From: Allolobophora icterica
Lineage: Eukaryota > Annelida > Clitellata > Crassiclitellata > Lumbricidae
Direction: 5' to 3'
Assembly: GCA_963556255.1 (NCBI GenBank)
Contig: OY744606.1
Location: 70,510,670 to 70,574,669, forward strand
DNA: 64,000 bases
The first letter of the stretch is position 1. Each line of letters begins with the position of its first letter. The translations under genes and the position numbers were made by a program. This document shows positions 46,069-59,040 of this stretch, one piece after another. The notes beneath the pieces were generated by a model that was not told the origin of the DNA, searched no databases, and worked only from the letters and a program-made list of their open reading frames with translations.

Positions 46069-46095
46069 CTGTCCATTAAATTTTTATGAAGAAAT

Positions 46096-47169
46096 CTTAC
46101 CAGACATTTACACTAATGGCACAACACTTTTAATTTCATAGTTGGAGAGTCTAACTGCCTGCCTGCCCACCTGTCTTTATCTTTCAACATCTAGCTAGCC
46201 ACATATGACCATTGACCAGTAATTAAATTGTTCATTAGGCCTAATAGGTGGCAGAACTTAAAATTTTTGCAAATCTAAAACCTTAAGCTTATCTGGCAGA
46301 CTGGCAAATCTAGGATAAACCACATGTGAAACAAGATGCAATTGGCTGATTATTGTAAGAAAACGCATGCTTAGGTGACGGGTCTCCTCTTTTAGGTGGT
46401 GGATCTCATAGTTCAGGTAGCGGATTTCACATCCAAGGTGAATTTAACCACTGCATATGACACTTCCATACCTAAGCAGTCTTTCAACTGTCTAAAATTT
46501 CCCTTTACTCTCGTCATCTTACGCGATTATACTAAACAAAAAGTAATTACTGCAAAAATCGCATTGACCGCACCCTGAAAAGAATTATTCTTAAATTGGC
46601 TAGGGCCAAATACCAAAAACTAGAGTAATAGGGAATTTAAGACGAGAATGGGAATAGACTAGGAAACAGTAAGAGCATATAGGATGGTGTATACGACATC
46701 ATCAAACTGGGGCACCAAAGGGTTGCATTCAGACCCATTTTACCCTTATAGCTCATCACGGAAGTGTCCGTGTGTATCGTTTCGGCATCAAGCTATTATG
46801 TTTAAATTTCTGTAACTCAACTTTGCATTAATGCATTTTAAAAGCGTAAATATCACCTATACTAACCGCTTAAGACTCCTATCCGCTAATTTCAAATGAC
46901 TAATAAAAAAATCACCACTACGCGAAAAGCAGCCGATTTTTAGCAGACGATGCTATGATATAATATTTTGGGGGCCATATTGTTGCTCTGTAATTATAAT
47001 TGTAATTTAATTACTTCTTTTGAGCTGGCGTTAATGCATAAGGCATCAACCGATGGCACACCAAAACCAAGTCATAATCAGGTAGTAGTATTCGTTTATT
47101 ATTACAAATTTAGTTTGACACACCACAAACCATTACAGTAAAAATATAAGCATATTAATACAGGGATAC
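46096..47169. other. Intergenic or upstream intron, nothing recognised
   Basis: At 46375-46440 a segment with TTTTAGGTGGYGGATCTCATA recurs at 57300-57360. Confidence 0.45.
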
Positions 47170-47300
47170 AACACTCTTTCGCAGCACATGCCCGAAATAT
47201 GAAAGATTCCTCTGCTTGATCAATCTGAGTAGACTCATTTCAACTCCAGCTTTCTCCGACATCCACTCGCTGTCTTACTCGCAGTCCGTGGGAAGCATGA
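47170..47300 (-). mobile_element. Decayed LINE fragment
   Basis: The minus strand encodes LLRLIKQRNLSYFGHVLRKS, matching the FGHV(M/L)R C-terminal motif of RTE-like LINEs. It has flanking stops. Confidence 0.65.
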
Positions 47301-47483
47301 GGATTTGCGCAGACACTAAATTTCAAGCAAGTTGACTATATAATACACAACAATATAGATATGCATTGTCTGGCATAATTTAGACCTAGTGTCGTGTAGT
47401 ATTACCAAAGACTCTAAGTTCTTTGGTATTACTACTAGAAGTACTACACACCACTATAGGTGTAAATATAGGCCTATACAACA

Positions 47484-47587
<104 letters not shown>

Positions 47588-47802
47588 CACAAGAATATTT
47601 AATATATATATTATTTTATTTATATATAGGCCATACAGCCTATCGCTCGAACACTATAGGCTTGAATATAAACTACACGACAATTATTATATATGTGTAT
47701 ATTGAGGCCTAATGTTGTGTAGTATTATTTTGCTAACCTTAACACGGGCATAAGCTAATCTCTGTCTCTGCTGATGGTCGTTTTTATATAGACACACGTG
47801 TA

Positions 47803-47853
<51 letters not shown>

Positions 47854-47989
47854 CTGACAGGTGCATTAGCATCAATTTAATCAGATCATGACAATTGACA
47901 AGCTTTCATGGCGCGCCTCTCTCAGTTGCCACGACAACCGGTTCTGCTATTCTAAGTTAAAGCTGCGACGTGTATGCAAAGCAAGCGAA

Positions 47990-48145
47990 ATACGGACCTA
48001 TCCTTCCCTTCAGAACATTAGGACAGGAATTAGTCAGTGCAAGAGTTGTAGGCTTATGGAATGGTATGGATTATAATCTTGTCTCAGCGGACACTATCGC
48101 AGCTTTTAACAAGATGCATGGATGGACGGCTATTCTATGTTAACT
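47990..48145 (+). mobile_element. LINE C-terminal fragment
   Basis: The plus strand encodes RVVGLWNGMDYNLVSADTIA, then AAFNKMHGWTAILC and a stop, a typical LINE protein terminus. Confidence 0.65.
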
Positions 48146-48205
48146 TGCAGCGGTTCCAACACAGATTGCATGTCTTCTGAACCACATAAACCTAAAACCT
48201 CTGTT

Positions 48206-48270
48206 TTGTTATGTTATGTTATGTTATGTTATGTTATGTTATGTTATGTTATGTTATGCTATGTTATGTT
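48206..48270. repeat. (TTATG)n microsatellite
   Basis: About 13 pentanucleotide units, one with a substitution. Confidence 0.93.
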
Positions 48271-48579
48271 ATGTTATATGAGTAGGCTAATAGTCTTAAG
48301 GCAAGATTTATTGAGCCTTGCCTGCTTTTATTCAGAGGCTGAAACTTGCCTTCTTCCATACTTAGGGCCGCCGCCTAAGTGGTAGGGCCTACTATATTTT
48401 GTTGCGAACATTTCTGTGGAGTTTCCCTGCAATGGCGCTGTGCACTGTGTGCACTGTATGCAGGTGATCATTTGCATAGGCTACATTACAGTAACAGCCA
48501 GGCCGAGAAGTTCTGTAAAATTTACAACTGCCATCTATTACGGAAAATCAATTCCAACGCGTAGCACTCTAAAAGGTTA

Positions 48580-49040
48580 GGGGCCGTCCATATATTACGT
48601 ACGCAAAAATTCGGGAAAATTGGACCCCCTCCCCCCTGTACGCAAGCGTACTTTCTTCCGCACCCCCCCCCTGCGTACGTACGCTTGACGCACACCCCCC
48701 CCGAGAAGACCAGCCGCAGAAAGTGTCTCTCTGCACTTTAGGCCAGATTGAAGGATGAGTGAGGGCCAATATAGGCCTAGACAAATTATTGGTGTCTCGT
48801 TCACAGCACAGAATAACTTCACATGGCTTTTATATAATGTAATAAAATGCCATCGGACGACTATAGGACAATACAGAGTTATAAATAGGCTAATGTGGAC
48901 GTCATAATTCGAAATTTATTTTGCGTACGTACACATTTCGGCCACCCCCCTCCCCCCCCGTACGCACCCGTACGCAAAATCGCCAAAATCTTACCCCCCT
49001 CCCCCCCCCCTCTTTGCGTACGTAATATATGGACGGCCCC
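48580..49040. mobile_element. MITE with 3-bp TTA duplication (PIF/Harbinger-like), 461 bp
   Basis: The inverted ends are GGGGCCGTCCATATATTACG and its complement CGTAATATATGGACGGCCCC, flanked by TTA (48577-48579, 49041-49043). The TIR continues through GTACGCAAA. Several GTACGTACGC motifs and C-rich runs lie inside. TTA duplications fit PIF/Harbinger. No transposase is present. Confidence 0.88.
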
Positions 49041-49082
49041 TTATCACTATTGGACCTTTTCTATGGGAAAAATCTCTTAAAG

Positions 49083-49225
49083 GGACCGTAATCGTAATCT
49101 CGAAATTTCTACAGCGACCCGAAAAAGCGAAGTCGCGGGAACCAGCTTATTCACAGGTGCTTAGTCAAATCATCGATAGGCGAGGGGTGAAATCGATTCC
49201 AGGTCAAAATCCAGGCAGGCACACT
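49083..49225. repeat. Dispersed repeat, copy 2
   Basis: Highly similar to 44420-44575 (GGAACCAGCTTATTCACAGG and flanks). Confidence 0.75.
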
Positions 49226-50005
49226 CTTATAACGTGGTCGGAGACCTGCCGAACCCATGTAGGCCCTATGCTGTCTGGTGGTTAGGGACTACCTAACTTC
49301 CAAAATACCGTCCAGCACATAGACGTTCTGTGACCAACCAGCCGGCTACTGACTAATGCATTCTCGAGGTACTTCGGACTCTGGTGTGCGTGACCTTGGC
49401 CTCTGAACCCTTCATAAGGCTGTCGTTATTCATTATCTTCAATTCAACACGTAGGTATCCTATGCATGCACTTGGAGTCAACTGACTATCCTGGATGGGA
49501 CTCTGTTGGATGGGTGTTACGGACCTAACGCCATAAATTTTTATAAAAACCTACGGTTGGAGGTAAACAGGTAAACTGATAAACAGATAAGCAGATTAGG
49601 TAAAACCAGATAAGCCGACGTGCACAACGGTTAACACCGTCACAGCATGCAGTCATAAAACTGCGCTGGGAACTATAGCTGAGGATGCTGTTTTGTACGC
49701 TGGAAAAGTCAGTGTTATCTAATTCAAAAGTAGGCCATGTACCACCTGAAACAATACATTTTAATACACTAAATCGTCAGAATGAACTTATTTGAACAAA
49801 CTGAAAGCGATTGTGCCGTCAGAACGGAAGCTCTATTTTAAGAATATAGAGTAGGCCTATTTATAGCGATTTGTCTAAAATAAATCCTGCAGTTTGTAGA
49901 AGGTACGAAGATATTGAGACATCTCGATTAGCACGATCAAAACGGGGCCTGTGTGGTGCAATGCAGACGAGGAGGCAACACGATCAAGTTCGAAGTAACC
50001 GGCTC
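49226..50005. other. Intergenic, nothing firmly recognised
   Basis: A basic plus-strand open frame from 49871 would continue across the MITE's empty site into 50750-50810 (ending VNLRKTNL). No homology is recognised. Confidence 0.4.
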
Positions 50006-50741
50006 CATAGGCGTAGACTCTGGGGGGTCAGCCGGGGCACGTGCCCCCCCCCCAATAATTGAGAAGCCGGGGCAATGCCCCCAAAAAATTGAGAGGAGAA
50101 TTTCTTCAAATATTAAAATATTATGTTTCAATATATACAAATTTCTTCAGAAACAGAAAAACTGAGACACAGAACTGAAATACTATCAGAAATTCATAAT
50201 GAAAACAAATATTTATTTTTTATCTTCAATATCTTCAATATGAAACAAATTTATATGTAAACAAAACGCCCCATTTCATACGCATTAACGTAACACCGGA
50301 AGACTCTGCTGACTGTCCAGACCAGAGGTGAATAAAGTTTTTCGGTTTTGGCTTAAAACAAAAGAAACAGAAAACCACAAAAATTGTTCTTTTTTTCTTT
50401 AAACTTAAAGAAATAAATTTATTATTTTTGTAGAAGTTGTTATAATAACATTGATTTAATGATTTTTAATTTTCGGAAATCGCAACTGAATTAAACTGAG
50501 TTGGAGGTCTTGTTCATGCAATTTTTCATGATTTTTCTGATTTGAAATCCGAAATCTTAAAAATAACCAAAACAACAAAACCATAAAAACAAAAAAAAAC
50601 AAGAAAAATCAACAACAAAAAACAAGAAAAATCAACAACAAAAAACAACTTTTCATCTTGAAAAAACTTGTTTTATTGCACCTCGATCTGGTACAGACCC
50701 CATCCCCCCCCCCCAATAGTTTGGACAAGTTTACGCCAGTG
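50006..50741 (+). mobile_element. hAT-type MITE family copy 2, 736 bp
   Basis: Same ends (CATAGGCGTAGACT...TTTACGCCAGTG) and interior as 28717-29435. The perfect 8-bp duplication ACCGGCTC is at 49998-50005 and 50742-50749. Confidence 0.94.
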
Positions 50742-50749
50742 ACCGGCTC

Positions 50750-51405
50750 AATCTGCGAAGGAATGGTAAATCCTTGCTCTTTGTCAACTTAAGAAAGACG
50801 AATCTATAAAATGAAGAAGAGGGACAATGCGGATGCCGTCGCTAAGCTTTCCAAGCTTTCGAAGTCATGCTAACAAAGCGTCGAGGAAGAGTGAACGAAA
50901 GTTTCTGCTGCGAACCCCAAAAACGCCAAGTAGGCCATGCGTACACGGCTACTGCGAAATCATCGAGAACTCGATCAGTTTGCAAATGATCAAGAATGGC
51001 ATCGAAGAACATAAGCATAGGGCCTAATGCATGCGCGAGACGATCAGAGTTGATAGGTTGATAGGTTTGTCTTATTAACTAAAACCGGAAAAAGTAGAAA
51101 GTCCAAAACTTTATCTCAACTCGACAAAGTCGCTCAGAAATGAATTTGGCCGAAATGGAGCAAGAGATACTATTGGAACTTGAGAAACAGATCAGTCAAG
51201 TGGTCCACGTTAAGAAGCGATTCCTGTCAAACTTACCAGCCAGAACCAGTGTGAAGGTAACCATATGCGACCTACCACTTGATATGTCGACACAGAATAA
51301 CAACGCGATGGACAACAAGAAACCAGAAATCTTATTGTAGAAATAGCGTCGAAATAAGTTGATAGGTGATCAGGCAGAGTTGAATAGTTTTGCAAAACAG
51401 ATAAC
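50750..51405. other. Intergenic, no supported gene
   Basis: Short plus-strand open frames at 50827-51027 and 51140-51340 have no splice support or recognised homology. Confidence 0.4.
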
Positions 51406-51413
51406 CAGCAATG

Positions 51414-51802
51414 CAGAGGCGGCGCTACACCAGGGCGCGCCAGGGCAAATGCCCTGGTTAAAATGCCTTTGCCCTGGTCGACGCCCTGCCAGAATTTTTG
51501 CCCTGTCCAGCATTTTTTCGGGCATATTTGTTATATCCTGATATATATTTTCACTTAATTCACTGAAATGTTAAAATTTCAAACAGCGTTCAGCTTCCGG
51601 GGGCTTCGCCCATCTGTCCTCCTGACTATAGATAAATATTTAGTGCTTGGGGCGATTTATGGCAAGCGCGGTAGCGCAATCATATATGGTCAACATTTAA
51701 GCTCGCGCTATCGAGCTCTCCATAATTCGCCCTCTGCACTGGCTTCTTGTATGACTGCCCTGGCTATGCCCTGGTTACAAAAAGTGTCTGGCGCCGCCCC
51801 TG
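51414..51802. mobile_element. hAT-type MITE, 389 bp
   Basis: The ends are CAGAGGCGGCGCTAC and TGGCGCCGCCCCTG, with the perfect 8-bp duplication CAGCAATG (51406-51413, 51803-51810). Repeated GCCCTGG motifs lie near both ends. Confidence 0.92.
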
Positions 51803-51810
51803 CAGCAATG

Positions 51811-53045
51811 GTATGAACTAAGCTTACGAAGAATTGTGATATAAAACTAAACGCTCATTGTAAGCTCAACAGCTAACTTTGAAAGACTGTTCTATTGAAT
51901 ATATAGGCCTATATATTTCTTATTAAATAATTTATAATTTTGTTGAACTATTAGATCTATAAAATTAGCTTCCTTGCGCTCATTGTTCTTAATTAACTTA
52001 TCAGTGTTCTAATTTGTTTTTCTCGAATTGGTTCACACTGAACAAAGTTGTTAATTCTACGAAATGTTACTTTTAAAATCTATTGTATTATATTGTATTT
52101 GGATAGACCTATTTATAAAGTGCCTCTCGCGGTATGGGACATCGGAGGCGCTCCCAGTGCGATAGACCCAGAGAAAAGAAGCAAGATTTAAGATAAGAAA
52201 AGGAAATTAAAGCTCTACCAGAGAGAATGGTGGTGCGAACAGGAGGAGGAAGTCGATTACATCATTGCAGAGCGAGGGACCTATGCAGGCAAATGATCTT
52301 GATTGTGCAACCCTATCTATAATAATTGGCCTAACATTCGCATCCTATAGCGAATTTTCCGTTTCAAATGATGTGCTTGTAGGCCTATACTCGAACTTGG
52401 GACAAACAAATTAAAGGTTGAATTTCTAGCAAATCAGTCACTGACGTCGCCACTTTAATCGCTGTGGCCGATGAATTGGTCATTAGACGTGCTTTTTTAG
52501 CCTACTAATGGCTGCCTTGTGCGGCCCTATGTTTAGACTTTATGAGTTTATGTAATTGTGCAGTAACCACCCGAGCCATTTGCGGGGTTTACTATAGTCC
52601 TAAGGCAGTTTTGCAGTAAGCAATCTAAGCTTATTAATGTAAGTTTTTAGGTCTAACTATGCGGATGTTAACCACTAAACTACTGGGTTTGAACCTAACG
52701 AATAGGAAGAGGCTTTTACAGCGCAGTCGATTATCACTGCTATAGACAAAGCAATGCGCATGCCGAATTTCGATACAAGTTCAAACACGAGAAAGGAATA
52801 AAGGATAAGCCGTATAAACGGGGCTTCCTAAAATAGAGTTAGTTAAGCCAGTGTGAAACTGTCGATGTATCGGATAACACGACAATGTTAAAATATAACT
52901 ATTACGCAGAATAGTCTTAGACTATTTCGTCCGGTCACCGAATTTAAGCAGCGTCGACTGGTTAGTATACGCCTATACGTGGATCTCTGACCGTTTGCGA
53001 ATGCCGGGAGATAGCGTTGAGAGGCGTTGTATGAATGTTCAGATA
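51811..53045. other. Intergenic, nothing recognised
   Basis: Around 52105-52190 there is GTGCCTCTCGCGGTATGG followed by GGAGGCGCTCCCAGTGCG, similar in reverse to the LINE tail at 55576-55600, probably a LINE 3' remnant. Confidence 0.45.
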
Positions 53046-53046
53046 C

Positions 53047-53124
<78 letters not shown>

Positions 53125-54275
53125 GATCTTTATTGCAACCAAGTGACAGTTATGACAGAGTACAGTAAATGTAAAACAGCAGTAAGCAGTCTTGTCACTG
53201 GTGACAAAAGGTGGCCCCTAAGGGATATTCGTCCCGCTAACTAGGGTCACCTATAAAGGAACAGTAACATTTAGAATAGGACTGACAATGGTGAAAGAAA
53301 ATAGCCTCTTTTCACTGTACTTTACAGTTGAGCCAATCGGCATCACATTTACTTACATAGAGGCAATTGACTTATAAACGGGTAGTATGCGTACCTTAAC
53401 TAACTTAACTAACTTACCTAATTAAAGATAACCAAGGTAGACCCACGTGCGATCGTGTGCAACCAGATGCGTGAGAACTAGGATGAACCAGGCCTCTGAC
53501 GAAGGGAACTCAGTCGATGTTCAATAGGTGCCTACGTAGACGAGTCTTAAATAAGTAGGGATTAGCCAATTGACGTATGTCAAGGGGCAGGTTATTCCAA
53601 ATCTTAGGCCCATAGAATTTTATACTGAAGACCCTTACATTAGTCCGGGCTCTATCAAGGCGGTAGTTGAGGGCATTCCTAGTATGGTGAGAGTGAAGTT
53701 GAGAACCCAAAACAAAATAATTCTTGAACGAGTCCGGTAATAGCTTATTTTCAAACCGGTAGAGAAAGATTCCTATTTGAAATGTTCTAATTTGATCCAT
53801 ATTTAATAAATGGAAGTGGTTAAATATAGGACCAGAATGGGTGCCATAGGGGCTCCCACGATCAGTCTAACTGCTTTCTTTTGGAGAATCACTAGTTTGT
53901 GAAGCCTTGAGTTATAATTAATTGCACAAATTATATTACAGTAGCTAAGGTAAGGTAGGATTAAAGTATAGTATAAATTTAATCTGATGGAAGTGGGAAG
54001 CAGGTAGGATATCCTCTTAATGATTCCTATGTTCTTTGCAATTTTCAAAGAAATGTAGTTAATATGGTCTTTCCAGGACAAGTCTCTATCCACCAGTACG
54101 CCAAGGAATTTCGTTGTCTCTACTTGTGCCAGGGGGGTTCCCGCAATTTCTAGGGTGATGTCAATGGGCTTGATTTTCCTATGTGACTTGAATATAAAAA
54201 AGCTAGTTTTATCTATATTAAGGGAGAGCCTGTTTGCCGAGAACCAATTATTGACTAGGATTAGTTCAGCAATAT
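53046..54275 (-). mobile_element. 5'-truncated LINE with (TTGA)n tail
   Basis: The minus strand, 54275-53510, encodes the end of an L2/CR1/Jockey-type reverse transcriptase: NNWFSANRLSLNIDKTSFFI, TTKFLGVLVDRDLSW, SKL-like basic helices and, after a frameshift near 53803, SIKFYGPKIWNNLPLDIRQL and LKTRLRRHL-type terminal residues. A 3' UTR follows, then the tandem tail at 53046-53121 (TCAA on the plus strand). Its upstream junction lies in CATA/TATG simple repeats near 54275-54390. Confidence 0.87.
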
Positions 54276-54729
54276 ACATACACACATATACATAATAGAT
54301 AAAATATACATACAGAAAAGCATACAAACATACATGTATACATGTATACACCTTACACAATATATACATTATACGCACACACATTTATAGGCCTACGTAC
54401 ATTGATGCATCGACCGGGCCGATAGGCTACATAGAGGCCTAGAGATTTTGCTATCGATTTTGTCTATCAACTGATACCAGTTCAGTCTATTGACGCACAG
54501 CATCCAGCCTCTAACGAGTAGACCTAATGGCCAACGGTTATTTGACTGACACTGGGCTACAAGTTGGTTGCGATCAGTTGCATAACATAGCTTAAAGGAT
54601 AATACGTAAATGTCTTTGAGGATCTCCATCACTTGTTTGTGTCAACCGAGTCCAAGCCGCTTACTCGTCAACGCCTCTACTTAGAGGAAAACAGGCTTTA
54701 AACATAATCGGCAACTGAGAGACACCTCC

Positions 54730-54992
54730 ATGGCGACATCGAATTTCTTTGTCAGTAACGAAATCCTGAACTTTTCGATTTTCGTGGCTTTTGGAGTTCT
54801 TCTTTCGACCCTAGTTCTTCTGTTCTTCAGCAGAAGGCTGTTATCTCGACGCCGGAATGGAACAGAGAAGCTTCCGCTTCCGCCGGAAGTTCCTGGAGCT
54901 ATTCCTTTCCTGGGAAACGTGACGGGGTTTGACAGAAGACGACCGCATTTGACGCTGACCTTGTGGGCCAAGAAATACGGTGACATATACAG
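54730..54992 (+). CDS. Cytochrome P450 (CYP2 clan), first coding exon
   Basis: Starts ATGGCGACATCG. Residues about 10-33 are a hydrophobic N-terminal ER anchor, followed by a basic stop-transfer (SRRLLSRRRNG) and a Pro-rich hinge LPLPPEVPGAIPFLGNVTGF. Then comes LTLWAKKYGDIYR, the first conserved helix of microsomal P450s. The donor is ACAG|GTATGT, phase 2. CYP2-clan enzymes (CYP1, CYP2, CYP17 and relatives) are haem monooxygenases of steroids and xenobiotics in the ER membrane. The start is chosen for the anchor directly after it. Confidence 0.92.
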
Positions 54993-55379
54993 GTATGTCT
55001 AAAAGAATAGAATAGAAGCTTATTATAACCGTGTCCTGTTATAAAGAGTTTATTTCATATGGTTACATTTAATTTTAAACCCAGGTCCTTAATCTTGCTA
55101 TATTAGAAATCGTGTTATCGTGAAACGTGAATGGTCTTCAACCACTTGCGAAACAGAGGCATGGAAAGTAGGAGAAGATCGTGTCGCAGATTGCATGGAA
55201 GTCTCTTCCTGAATGAAAAGCTGATCATAGCAGAGACTCAATGTTGCATGTGGTATAGTAAGCAAGGGGGAACAACCAGATCACACTGTGTTGCAGAACG
55301 AAGAGGTCTGCAACCTGGTAGTGAATTAAGACACTGGAATACGAGTCTGTAGTGTATCTATACATTTAAATACCTCTGT

Positions 55380-55650
55380 GGATTCATTACGTCTTCCCGC
55401 CTCAGCTAGCTCCCTTCGCCCTCTTCGTTCCTCTGATCGACTTAACTTATTTGTTCGCCTACCATTGGCCCTTCACTGTGGACTCAGCTTCCTCCTTCGG
55501 TCCGGGCTGTAGTACTATCTGTTGGTCCTGCCACAGCATTTCGTTGTCTTAAAACTTGCCTTTATTCCCGAGGACTTTCGCACTGGGAGCGCCTCTGATT
55601 GGTGGGCACTGGGTAGAAGCGCATTATAAGTTATGAAAGACAATATAATA
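55380..55650 (+). mobile_element. LINE 3' fragment
   Basis: The sequence with CCTCTTCGTTCCTCTGATCG and the tail CGCACTGGGAGCGCCTCTGA...GCGCATTATAAG matches the 3' ends of the LINE at 17850-19036 and the remnant near 52105-52190. Confidence 0.6.
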
Positions 55651-56189
55651 CAATATACAATATTATAATTATTTACCCATATCATTGAACGTATATGACT
55701 TGTCATATTTATATCCATATATGCGTCTAGAACTCTCTGAATAATATTGTATCTACAGTGGTTAAATTGCTCATCCAGAGGTGGTGGGTCTCTAAATATT
55801 TGCAAATCTAATAGCTAAGCAGTTAAGTCTAAACTAAAAAAATGCGTGAAACACGACACATCACCGATAATTGCAAGCAGAAACATTAACAATTAAGAAT
55901 GAAACAGTACTTAACATAACATGTTACAGGCTTTGATCGACATGTCAATGCAATAAGATACAAAACACAAATAAACAACTATAAAATAATAAATATGCAG
56001 AATAATTTCAGTTGAAGAGCTCAGTAAGTAAAGCAGTCTGACTAGCCTTAGATCATAACAGATGTAAAACCAGTGAAAAGTTGAAAAATAAGCACGAGTT
56101 TCAATACTGTCATTCTGTCAATGCCACAATATGCTGACTTAGAAACATTTCCATACTGCGCTGCGAGCTTCTGTGGCTGTGTATGTTTT

Positions 56190-56430
56190 CGGTGCAATGC
56201 ACTTACCTGAATCTCTTGCACGCTAACCATTACACTACCGATCCCACCAGGGCAGAAATCTGGTTCGAGATTTCTGCTCCACTTGCGCTCCTAGCCAACT
56301 CAGCTATAATGAGTACACCAACTGTACACTGTCTAAGGAAAGGACTGGCCACCCACCCTCATATGCCGAGGCAAAGAAAATGAAGTCGCTAACACTTCAT
56401 ACCCGTGGCTGCCTTTGGGCTAACTCAGCA
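56190..56430 (-). repeat. Repeat related to 9483-9722
   Basis: On the minus strand GGTATGAAGTG, TATGAGGGTGGGTGGCCAGT and ATAGCTGAGTTGGCTAGG parallel the earlier copy. A TAGTGTAATGGTTAGCGTGC box-A-like segment is at the other end. Confidence 0.7.
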
Positions 56431-57299
56431 GCTAAAAGGACTGCAAAAAGTCTGTTGCAGCATGACGATCCTTAGCATCCACATACGATATAGCTTCCTT
56501 TCCACGCTGTCCAAATTTCATTTCGACATTATCTGCAGACTGCAGACGCGATAACTATAACCAGGGTGGGAATTGTCAGGGGGTGGGGTTCAACCCCGTA
56601 GTCTTTCTTAGGATCCACAGTTAAGTTTTCTTTGCACACTTTAGTGGGGGTCGTTTCCAACCCCCTCAGATGTGCTAGCGTGATTTAGCAATACCTGACT
56701 CTGAGTCTCTGACAAAGAGAAGATATTTCCATGGTGTATCATGTCTGCATTTTTGAATTTTCTTAACAAAGGAATTGATTTTGATTCGAGTGTCACTTGC
56801 AAAACTGCTAGCGTTGAATCAGCTCCCTTCAAAGTTCGTTGACATCAGTTTGCAAAATACGAATAAAATATTCAACCCATCCACCAGTCTTTTTTCTACA
56901 ATTCCCACACTGACAATAACTAATCAAAGGACGTGCTATTTCATATGCTATAACGATTCCAGCTAAGCCTTCGAAGTTCCGCAAACGAATAATTAATGAA
57001 GCAAACTAGTGTTATCGCTCGGATGCAGGCCATAATTACTTCTGTTGCCGCATTTGCGCTACTACAATTCGGCAGCGATTATAAAACAGCGGGCGATTTA
57101 AGTAAACATGTAGGCCTAAGTAGTTTTCTATGATGCTAGTGAACATTGAAACGCACTGTGAGGCTGACGAATGCTATTCTGATTTTCGGTGGTGTAAGCT
57201 TATCTCTCTGACAGAACAGAATGGAGGAGGTCGGAGGGGAACACGAGGTCGTCCATGTCACAAACCTGGTCAACAGCAGAAGACTGAGAAGGAGAAGAT

Positions 57300-57888
57300 C
57301 TCTCTGTTGAGGTGATGGGTTCCCTTTTTAGGTGGCGGATCTCATAATTCGCGTGGCGCTGAGTTTTGCTCATAATTTCAGTTTAGCGACCCCTACAACT
57401 ATTATTTAATTAATTATGAAATTCATAAATGTAAGGAAACCCAACTCAGTAGCAGAGCTACAACAGGAGGAAGGCGAGTGGTGCGGCCAAGCCGGATGGC
57501 GGAAAACAGTGGAAAATGAAATTGTTAATCATTTGCACCCTTATAACATTATATTATGTTCTTTTATATTCATTTTAGGGCGAATGACTAAAAAAAAGGT
57601 CATCAACTTTTTCAGAGACGAAATCGTAAAAAGTCTGAAAATTTTCAGAGAATTGGTGAAAAGTCGTAAATTTTTCTTAGACGAATTCCTAAAAAAGGTC
57701 TTCACATTTTTTACGGTGACACCAGCCCTACTGACGCCGCTGGTCACCGGTAGCGTATACTCGCCTCAAATTTTACCACTACAGCCCTGCTTATAACTAC
57801 AGCCATATTTATAAAGTTATATAACAACAGGATGTAGACTATCTTCTCACGTGCGTCGGATATGTCAGAGTCAGAATTAGCTCTATGC
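57300..57888. other. Intron segment with shared repeat pieces
   Basis: 57579-57720 matches the interior of the MITE at 13952-14374 (GGGCGAATGACTAAAAAA and following CGAATTCCTAAAAAAGGTC), possibly an older related copy with unclear ends. Confidence 0.5.
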
Positions 57889-58229
57889 CAGGGGTGGCGA
57901 ACCTTTTTTAAGGTGCGTGCCAAAAATGCTGCGAAATCATTTTAAAAATACCGCCGCGTGCCCCTTGGAATTTTGCGCAGTCTATAATTATTTTTCTCAT
58001 TATAGGTTTTAGTTAACAAAGCAGAGCAAAAAATTAATTAAAGACGTTATTTCAAAGATTGTTTTTGAATGGTGTTAAAATAAAGTCCTTCAACAAAGAA
58101 AATGAGGATTCCTACAGAGATTTTGTATTTCTAAGTTTTAAATTTTGGGGGACGTTCTGAATTCCGCGTGCCCAAAAAATTTCAACGCGTGCCACTTTGG
58201 GCACGCGTGCCATAGGTTCGCCATCCCTG
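57889..58229. mobile_element. hAT-type MITE, 341 bp
   Basis: The inverted ends are CAGGGGTGGCGAACCT and AGGTTCGCCATCCCTG, with the perfect 8-bp duplication CTCTATGC (57881-57888, 58230-58237). Sub-terminal GCGTGCC motifs are present. Confidence 0.94.
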
Positions 58230-59040
58230 CTCTATGCATTACTGTGTCTGTGTGTCTATCTGTCGGTCTGCTTCTTGTCTATCTGTGTATGTCTGTATCT
58301 ATGCCCCAATGTGTTTTTGATTGTATTTCTGTTTGTGTGACTGTCTCTGTGACTACGTGCCTATCGTGTACAGCAGACCTGATAATTGCACCTCGAAAGG
58401 TCATCAGCGCAATACAGGTAGGCCTGGATTACAGAGGTAATCATCCAGAGCTTCCACCTCCTCCTGTTTATGCTGATGGTTAAAAACGACGACGACGATG
58501 ATGATTACACGATGATTATGTCTCAGCCGGATGTTCTTTCAGGCGTGATGGTGTACTGGATATCGGATGATTATCATTAAGGCGTGACGGTGAATTGGAC
58601 ATCGGAACCAAATTGAAAACTGAATAATACAATACAATAGGCTAAAACACAATATTCGTTTATTGAGGAAAACAAGCTGACATGCCGCAACTTGGTACAT
58701 TATTAGAGAGTTTGATCTGTTAGACTAGTAAGAGTTCTTACAAAGTTCGGGGGATAAAGTTGTTGTCTTTTATGGTTAAATGAATTTGTGCGTTCTGTTA
58801 CAAATATGGTGTCGTTGACTACGAAGAGGGGGAAATAAGTGCCGGAGTATATGACACTCTAGTCTAGGACTAATGATGACCTAACAGCGTGTATAATTAT
58901 AGCTAAACATATTATAATATAGCTAAACAATTGCATAGCGCCTTTCAGACCCTGTCAAAGGCTCGTACGTATGGCCTACAGCGGAATAGAAGAGGGTTAA
59001 GCAGATATGGCCTACTCTGTTGCGCTTTCAATACTTGTAG

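Larger units (their letters stand above)
45321..46095. repeat. Tandem duplication of ~380 bp carrying one exon
   Basis: 45321-45712 and 45724-46095 are diverged copies, sharing for instance TTGGACATATTTCCTGGTAA and the exon sequences. Each copy carries one 117-bp exon and its splice sites. Confidence 0.88.
54993..59040 (+). other. P450 intron 1, repeat-filled
   Basis: A 4-kb intron holding a LINE fragment, the tRNA-related repeat, a MITE and unrecognised AT-rich sequence. It begins GTATGT and ends TACTTGTAG. Confidence 0.8.

Noticed and set aside
46375..46440. Helical coding segment on the minus strand (EIRYLNYEIHHLK)
   Set aside because: The DNA recurs at 57300-57360 with frame-breaking changes, so it is a repeat.
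49871..50062. Small basic protein interrupted by a MITE
   Set aside because: The joined frame is short, has no recognised homology and no clear start or splice signals.
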